8,801 nucleotides of DNA. Source: Acidimicrobiia bacterium (GTDB lineage Bacteria > Actinomycetota > Acidimicrobiia > Spongiisociales > SHLN01). The DNA lies in contig SHLN01000105.1 in NCBI GenBank assembly GCA_004283105.1, positions 1 to 8,801 of the forward strand. Reading direction: 5' to 3'. The notes below the pieces were generated by a model, which worked only from the letters and a program-made list of their open reading frames with translations, was not told the origin of the DNA and ran no database searches. The position numbers and the translations under genes were made by a program. Shown here piece by piece: positions 5,386 through 8,801 of this stretch (position 1 is the first letter of the stretch; each line of letters opens with the position of its first letter).

Positions 5386-7971
5386 ATGACTACCAAGCCG
5401 CTGGATCAGACGAGTTTTGTGGTCAACGGGGAGCAGGAATCGGTCAGATCGGACCATCCTCACTTGCTGGCGGCGCTGCGGGAAGAGCTCGACATCACCT
5501 CACCCAAGGACGGCTGCTCTCCATCAGGTCATTGCGGAGCGTGCACGGTGCTGCTCGACGGCAAGGCCATCCAGAGCTGTCTGGTGGGCATGGAGAAAGC
5601 CGCGGGCAAGGAGGTTGTGACCCTGGAGGGCTTCCCGGCCGAGGACCGGGCCCGCCTCGCCAATGCCTTCGCGGCCGCCGGGGCCCTCCAATGCGGATTC
5701 TGCACCCCGGGGATCATGGTCCGGACCCAGGCCCTGCTCGACCAGAAGGGCAAGGACCTCACCCGAGAGACGGCTGCCGGCCGCCTGGGAGGCCACCTGT
5801 GCCGGTGCACCGGCTACACGAAGATCTTCGAAGCGATCGAGATGCTGCGAACCGACGAGATCCCCGACGTCGTCATGCCCGGCGGGGTTGGCACCCGCGG
5901 CGCCAAGTACGAAGCGGCCGAGCTCGCCCTCGGTGACCGCGGCTATGTCGACGACATGCGCCCGGACGGCCTGCTGCACGGCGCGCTCAAGCTGAGCGAC
6001 CACGCCCGGGCCGATGTGTTGAGCATCGACACCGCGCCTGCCTTGGCCGTCGAAGGAGTCATCGCCGTGTACACGGCCGCCGATGTGCCGGGTGCGCTGC
6101 GGGTCGGCATCATCCACGAGGACTGGCCGGTGTTCATCCCCGAGGGAGGCCGTACGTCCTACCTGGGCGATGTCATCGCCATCGTTGTGGCCGAGTCGGT
6201 CCAGATCGCCCGGCAGGCTGCCGACCTGGTAGCCGTCGAATACAACGTCCTCAAGCCGTTCGCCGATCCCGACGCCGCTCTCACCTCCGACGAGGATGCC
6301 GTGTGGGGCCTCGACGGCAACGTGCTCTCCCGCTCGGTATACGACCGTGGAGACGTCGACTCCGCCCTGGCAGAGGCTGCCCATGTTGTGCACGAGACCT
6401 TCCATACCCAGCGCGTCGAGCACGCGTTCCTCGAGCCCGAGTCCACCCTCGCCGTACCGTCCGACGATGGGCCACTGGCCGTGTACTCCGGTGGTCAGGG
6501 CGTCTGGGATGACCGCAACCAGATCGCCGCCGTGCTCGACATTGAGCGTGACGAGGTCACCGTCGAGCTCGTCTCGAACGGCGGAGCCTTCGGCGGCAAG
6601 GAGGACATGTCCAATCAGGCGCACACGGCTCTCGCCGCCTACCTGCTCAAGCGGCCGGTCAAGTGCACGCTGACCCGCGAGCAATCGCTCATCATGCACC
6701 CCAAGCGCCACCCGATCCGCCTCGAGATATCTGCCGGGTGCGACGCGGACGGCAAGCTACTGGCGCTGCGATCCCGACTCATCGGGGACAGCGGGCCGTA
6801 CGCCTCGGTTGGGATGAAGGTGCTCGAGCGAGCAGCCGGCCATGCCAGTGGCCCATACGTGTTCCCAAACATCGATATCGAGGCGGTGGCCGTGCGCACG
6901 AACAACCCGGTGTGCGGTGCCTTTCGGGGCTTTGGAGCCAACCAGGCCCAGTTCGCCACCGAGGGAATCCTCGATCGTCTGGCAGAGAAGGCCGGGCTGA
7001 CCGGATGGGAGATCCGCGACCGCAACGTCGTCTCCCCCGGGGTCGTGTGGGGTCCCGGACAGATCCTGGACGACGGGTGCCTCGGGGCCCGGATGTGCCT
7101 CGACGCCATCAAGCCGGTGTACGACGAGGCCCGGGCGGCCGGCAAAGCCATCGGTCTCGGCATGGGAATCAAGAACTCGGGGCTTGGCAACGGCTTCAAG
7201 GAGATCGCCGGGGCCGTGGTCCGGTTCGAGGAGGACGGGACCGTCGAGGTCCGCCACTGCTGGACCGAGATGGGCCAGGGCATCCATACGGTGGCGCTCC
7301 AGGTAGCCGTCGAGGAGCTCGGCGTTGCCCCGGAGCGCGTGCGCGTCGTCGTGGATACGACCCGCGAGCTCGGCGCCGGCCAGACCACGGGCTCGCGCGG
7401 CACGCTCATGGGCGCCGGATCGGTCAAGGATGCCTGCCGGGTAGCACTCGAGAACGACTGCGAGCCGGGCATCGACTACTACGGCGAGTACCGGGTCGAC
7501 TGGACCAACTCGCTCGAAGAGGGTCTCGAGAATCCGATCATTCACTCGACGTTCGCGTATGCCGCCCAGCTCGTCATCGCCGACCCCGAGAGCGGCGACA
7601 TCGAGAAGGTCGTCGCCGTGCACGATGTCGGACGGGTAGTGAACCCGACGCTGTGCGAGGGCCAGATCGAAGGCGCCGTTCACATGGGTCTCGGGTATGC
7701 CCTGTCCGAGGAGTTCCCCACCGACGACGAGGCCCGGCCCACCAACATGACGCTCCGGAGCCTCAACATCCTCCGCCCGAAGGACATCCCCGAGATCGAG
7801 GCCATCCTCGTGGAGGCCCCCCAGCCCGGATCGCCCTACGGCATCAAGGGTGTCGGCGAGATCGGCCTGGTCCCGACCGCCGGCGCGGTCGCCGCCGCCT
7901 TCCACGAGGTCGACGGCCAATGGCGCAACCGCTTACCTATGAACCAACACCAGCCTGTGAACGGCGGCTGA
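5386..7971 (+). CDS. xdh: Molybdenum hydroxylase fused to [2Fe-2S] domain; selenium-dependent xanthine dehydrogenase-like
   Basis: This 861-aa cytoplasmic enzyme probably hydroxylates a purine such as hypoxanthine or xanthine. Residues 1-90 are a plant-type [2Fe-2S] domain with Cys44, 50, 53 and 65. Residues 95-160 bind the second cluster with Cys103, 106, 139 and 141. The molybdopterin region follows directly from about 175, with no FAD domain. Cofactor motifs include GGAFGGKED (399-407), AFRGFG (512-517), EMGQG (628-632) and GVGEIG (822-827), where Glu825 is the likely catalytic base. Glu350 (FLEPE) and Arg482 (LERAAG) align with bovine Glu802 and Arg880, which recognise purines; Arg482 lies 32 residues before Arg514 just as Arg880 precedes Arg912. 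Blocks such as KEDM, MHPKRHP and KVLERAAGH match my memory of the Se-dependent XDH family (TIGR03311), where selenium is a labile ligand, not selenocysteine. ATG 5386 is preferred over 5350 because of its ribosome binding site. No FAD subunit or XdhC maturation gene is in the window. Confidence 0.88.
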   Translation: MTTKPLDQTSFVVNGEQESVRSDHPHLLAALREELDITSPKDGCSPSGHCGACTVLLDGKAIQSCLVGMEKAAGKEVVTLEGFPAEDRARLANAFAAAGALQCGFCTPGIMVRTQALLDQKGKDLTRETAAGRLGGHLCRCTGYTKIFEAIEMLRTDEIPDVVMPGGVGTRGAKYEAAELALGDRGYVDDMRPDGLLHGALKLSDHARADVLSIDTAPALAVEGVIAVYTAADVPGALRVGIIHEDWPVFIPEGGRTSYLGDVIAIVVAESVQIARQAADLVAVEYNVLKPFADPDAALTSDEDAVWGLDGNVLSRSVYDRGDVDSALAEAAHVVHETFHTQRVEHAFLEPESTLAVPSDDGPLAVYSGGQGVWDDRNQIAAVLDIERDEVTVELVSNGGAFGGKEDMSNQAHTALAAYLLKRPVKCTLTREQSLIMHPKRHPIRLEISAGCDADGKLLALRSRLIGDSGPYASVGMKVLERAAGHASGPYVFPNIDIEAVAVRTNNPVCGAFRGFGANQAQFATEGILDRLAEKAGLTGWEIRDRNVVSPGVVWGPGQILDDGCLGARMCLDAIKPVYDEARAAGKAIGLGMGIKNSGLGNGFKEIAGAVVRFEEDGTVEVRHCWTEMGQGIHTVALQVAVEELGVAPERVRVVVDTTRELGAGQTTGSRGTLMGAGSVKDACRVALENDCEPGIDYYGEYRVDWTNSLEEGLENPIIHSTFAYAAQLVIADPESGDIEKVVAVHDVGRVVNPTLCEGQIEGAVHMGLGYALSEEFPTDDEARPTNMTLRSLNILRPKDIPEIEAILVEAPQPGSPYGIKGVGEIGLVPTAGAVAAAFHEVDGQWRNRLPMNQHQPVNGG

Positions 7972-7985
7972 AGCCGACTACGTCA

Positions 7986-8029
7986 ACTTCAACATCGACC
8001 AACCCAAGGCTTGAGGTCGATGTTGAGGT
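7986..8029. terminator. Long hairpin between convergent genes, possible terminator of the hydroxylase gene
   Basis: ACTTCAACATCGACC (7986-8000) and GGTCGATGTTGAGGT (8015-8029) can form a 15-bp stem with a single G-T pair and a 14-nt loop. It starts 14 nt after the hydroxylase stop. No T-run follows on either strand, so termination would have to be of the U-tract-less kind or Rho-assisted. Confidence 0.4.
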
Positions 8030-8041
8030 GGAGGTGGAGGT
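8025..8041. repeat. GAGGTG hexamer repeat, 2.8 copies
   Basis: GAGGTG, GAGGTG and GAGGT run head to tail, overlapping the right arm of the preceding hairpin and ending at the stop codon of msrA. Too short to say more than that the spacer is low-complexity. Confidence 0.6.
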
Positions 8042-8069
8042 CTATTCGGACGCTTGGGCGTCCGAATAG
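8042..8069. terminator. Perfect 12-bp hairpin over the 3' end of msrA
   Basis: CTATTCGGACGC (8042-8053) and GCGTCCGAATAG (8058-8069) pair perfectly around a TTGG loop. On the minus strand it encodes the last eight residues of MsrA and its TAG stop, so the stem forms in the coding sequence itself. It could end transcription from both sides, though there is no T-run. It is a second stem within 15 bp of the 7986-8029 hairpin. Confidence 0.5.
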
Positions 8070-8689
8070 GAGACCTGACAGAAGCCGTGGTTGCAGTAGC
8101 CGCCGGGGTTCTTGGCCAGGTACTGCTGGTGGTACTCCTCGGCGTAATAGAACTCGCCGGCCTCGGCGATCTCGGTGGTGATGGAGCCGAAGCCTTTCTC
8201 ATCGAGCAGCGCCTGATAGCGATCACGTGAGCGCTTGGCGACGTCGGCCTGCTCGTCCGTGAACGTGTAGATGGCCGACCGGTATTGGGTGCCCCGATCA
8301 TTGCCCTGACCCATGTACTGGGTGGGGTCGTGCTGCTCCCAGAAATCCTTGAGGAGGCGCTCGTAGCTCACCTCAGCGGGGTCGTAGACGACCAGGACGG
8401 CTTCGGTGTGGCCGGTGCGGCCGGTGCAGGTCTCCTCGTAGTTGGGGTTGGGGGTATAGCCACCGGCATACCCGGCCGCCGTCGTGTACACGCCCGGGAT
8501 CTGCCAGAAGATGCGCTCGGCACCCCAGAAGCACCCCATCCCGACGACGGCCTGCTCCATCCCGTCGGGAAATGGCGGGTAGATGGACGTGCCGTTGACG
8601 AAATGCACGTTTGCCTCCGGCATCGGATCACTCCGACCCGGTAGCGCATCCTCCGGTGAAACCATCTCGCTCTTCTTCTTGCCAAACAT
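8042..8689 (-). CDS. msrA: Peptide methionine-S-sulfoxide reductase MsrA
   Basis: This 215-aa cytoplasmic enzyme reduces S-methionine sulfoxide in oxidised proteins, using thioredoxin as electron source. Catalytic Cys53 sits in GCFWGAE (52-58); GYTPNPNYEETCTGRTGHTE (77-96) and DPTQYMGQGNDRGTQYRS (121-138) are the family substrate-site blocks. Cys199 and Cys204 in GYCNHGFC act as resolving cysteines, spaced by four residues rather than the longer gap in E. coli MsrA. The length is close to that of E. coli (about 212 aa). The N terminus MFGKKKSEMVSPEDALPGR is the usual leader of the longer MsrA class. ATG 8687-8689 is chosen because AGGAGG lies seven bases upstream; the open frame up to 8785 would translate the promoter and repeat. 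It is convergent with the hydroxylase gene and has no msrB beside it. A GGGAAC-N18-GTT motif upstream suggests thiol-oxidative stress control. Confidence 0.96.
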   Translation of the reverse strand: MFGKKKSEMVSPEDALPGRSDPMPEANVHFVNGTSIYPPFPDGMEQAVVGMGCFWGAERIFWQIPGVYTTAAGYAGGYTPNPNYEETCTGRTGHTEAVLVVYDPAEVSYERLLKDFWEQHDPTQYMGQGNDRGTQYRSAIYTFTDEQADVAKRSRDRYQALLDEKGFGSITTEIAEAGEFYYAEEYHQQYLAKNPGGYCNHGFCQVSYSDAQASE

Positions 8690-8711
8690 GTCACGACCTC
8701 CTGGGGTATGC

Positions 8712-8738
8712 AACGCTACCCCCCAGCGCATCGTTCCC
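8712..8738 (-). promoter_or_regulatory. Candidate SigR/SigH-type (ECF) promoter of msrA
   Basis: On the minus strand GGGAAC (8738-8733) is followed by exactly 18 bases and GTT (8714-8712). This fits the GGGAAT-N18-GTT pattern of promoters read by the thiol-stress sigma factors SigR (Streptomyces) and SigH (mycobacteria), whose regulons include msrA genes. Transcription would start near 8704, leaving a very short leader with the AGGAGG (8702-8697) almost at its 5' end; that is tight and is a reason for caution. Confidence 0.45.
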
Positions 8739-8763
8739 ACTTCTCGCGGCCGGGTACCAGGCA

Positions 8764-8801
8764 GTAGGCAACGGGCAACGGGCAACGGGCAACGGGCAAC
8801 G
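8764..8801. repeat. Tandem array of 7-bp units (GGCAACG), cut by window edge
   Basis: GTAGGCA is followed by ACGGGCA units, giving four complete copies of GGCAACG at 8768-8774, 8775-8781, 8782-8788, 8789-8795, and a partial copy to 8801. The copies are identical. The array lies upstream of the msrA promoter and has the same unit length as the GAACTAG array near the left end, but a different sequence. Its full length is unknown. Confidence 0.9.

Noticed and set aside
5170..5463. 98-residue N-terminal extension of permease 1, giving an open frame from 5463
   Set aside because: It is Arg-rich with no permease similarity, covers the whole divergent control region and overlaps the first codons of the hydroxylase; the TTG at 5169 has the ribosome binding site.
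5524..7920. Two long antisense frames (395 and 387 codons) opposite the hydroxylase
   Set aside because: They are complementary-frame shadows of high GC3 coding; no family motifs and no ribosome binding site or promoter evidence.
5386..7971. Carbon monoxide dehydrogenase large subunit (CoxL) or aldehyde oxidoreductase (Mop)
   Set aside because: No CoxL active-site Cys loop is evident, the Fe-S domain is fused, and purine-recognition residues aligning with bovine Glu802 and Arg880 are present.
6663..8069. 468-codon plus-strand frame inside the hydroxylase gene
   Set aside because: It is a shifted frame of the hydroxylase with an Arg/Pro/Gly-rich translation typical of GC-rich shadow frames, and it shows no domain motifs.
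7972..8069. Canonical Rho-independent terminator
   Set aside because: Both stems are strong but no T-run follows either one on either strand, so only a non-canonical terminator role is suggested.
8690..8785. 32-residue N-terminal extension of MsrA
   Set aside because: It would translate the AGGAGG site, the promoter-like motif and part of the tandem repeat; ATG 8689 gives the normal family N terminus.

Overview
The window is GC-rich bacterial DNA. It uses GTG and TTG starts freely, has strong AGGAGG-type ribosome binding sites, TANNNT -10 boxes and actinobacterial-looking proteins (for example a lipoprotein whose mature end begins CGSDSE, and a thiol-stress type promoter on msrA). An uncultured Actinomycetota, perhaps an acidimicrobial lineage, is the best guess. 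This is inference from style, not proof.

Layout from left to right. A small ORF of unknown function (63-326, +) may be read from a leaderless transcript. A ten-unit 7-bp tandem repeat (348-417) follows and runs into the stop codon of the next gene. A four-gene minus-strand operon (5169 down to 414) encodes a complete BMP-family nucleoside-type ABC importer: two permeases overlapping by GTGA, a lipoprotein binding protein, and a double-domain ATPase. Divergent from it is an 861-residue molybdenum hydroxylase (5386-7971, +). This is a fusion of a two-[2Fe-2S] domain to the molybdopterin domain, without a FAD domain, and it resembles the family named selenium-dependent xanthine dehydrogenase. 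A convergent msrA gene (8689 down to 8042, methionine sulfoxide reductase A) closes the window. It is preceded by a GGGAAC-N18-GTT promoter-like motif and, further upstream, a second 7-bp tandem repeat that runs off the window edge.

How the genes fit together. The importer probably brings purine nucleosides or bases across the membrane, and the hydroxylase would oxidise the purine. Residues aligning with the two purine-recognition residues of mammalian xanthine oxidoreductase (bovine Glu802 and Arg880) are present. The two transcription units share a roughly 215-bp divergent control region that contains a 10-bp palindrome. msrA looks functionally separate, as a protein-repair gene.

I see no phage, insertion sequence, CRISPR array, tRNA or rRNA, and no clear new system. 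The points most worth a second look are the FAD-less solitary purine hydroxylase with an unusual Fe-S loop, the two heptanucleotide arrays, the stop codon buried in a perfect hairpin, and the predicted SigR/SigH-type promoter.
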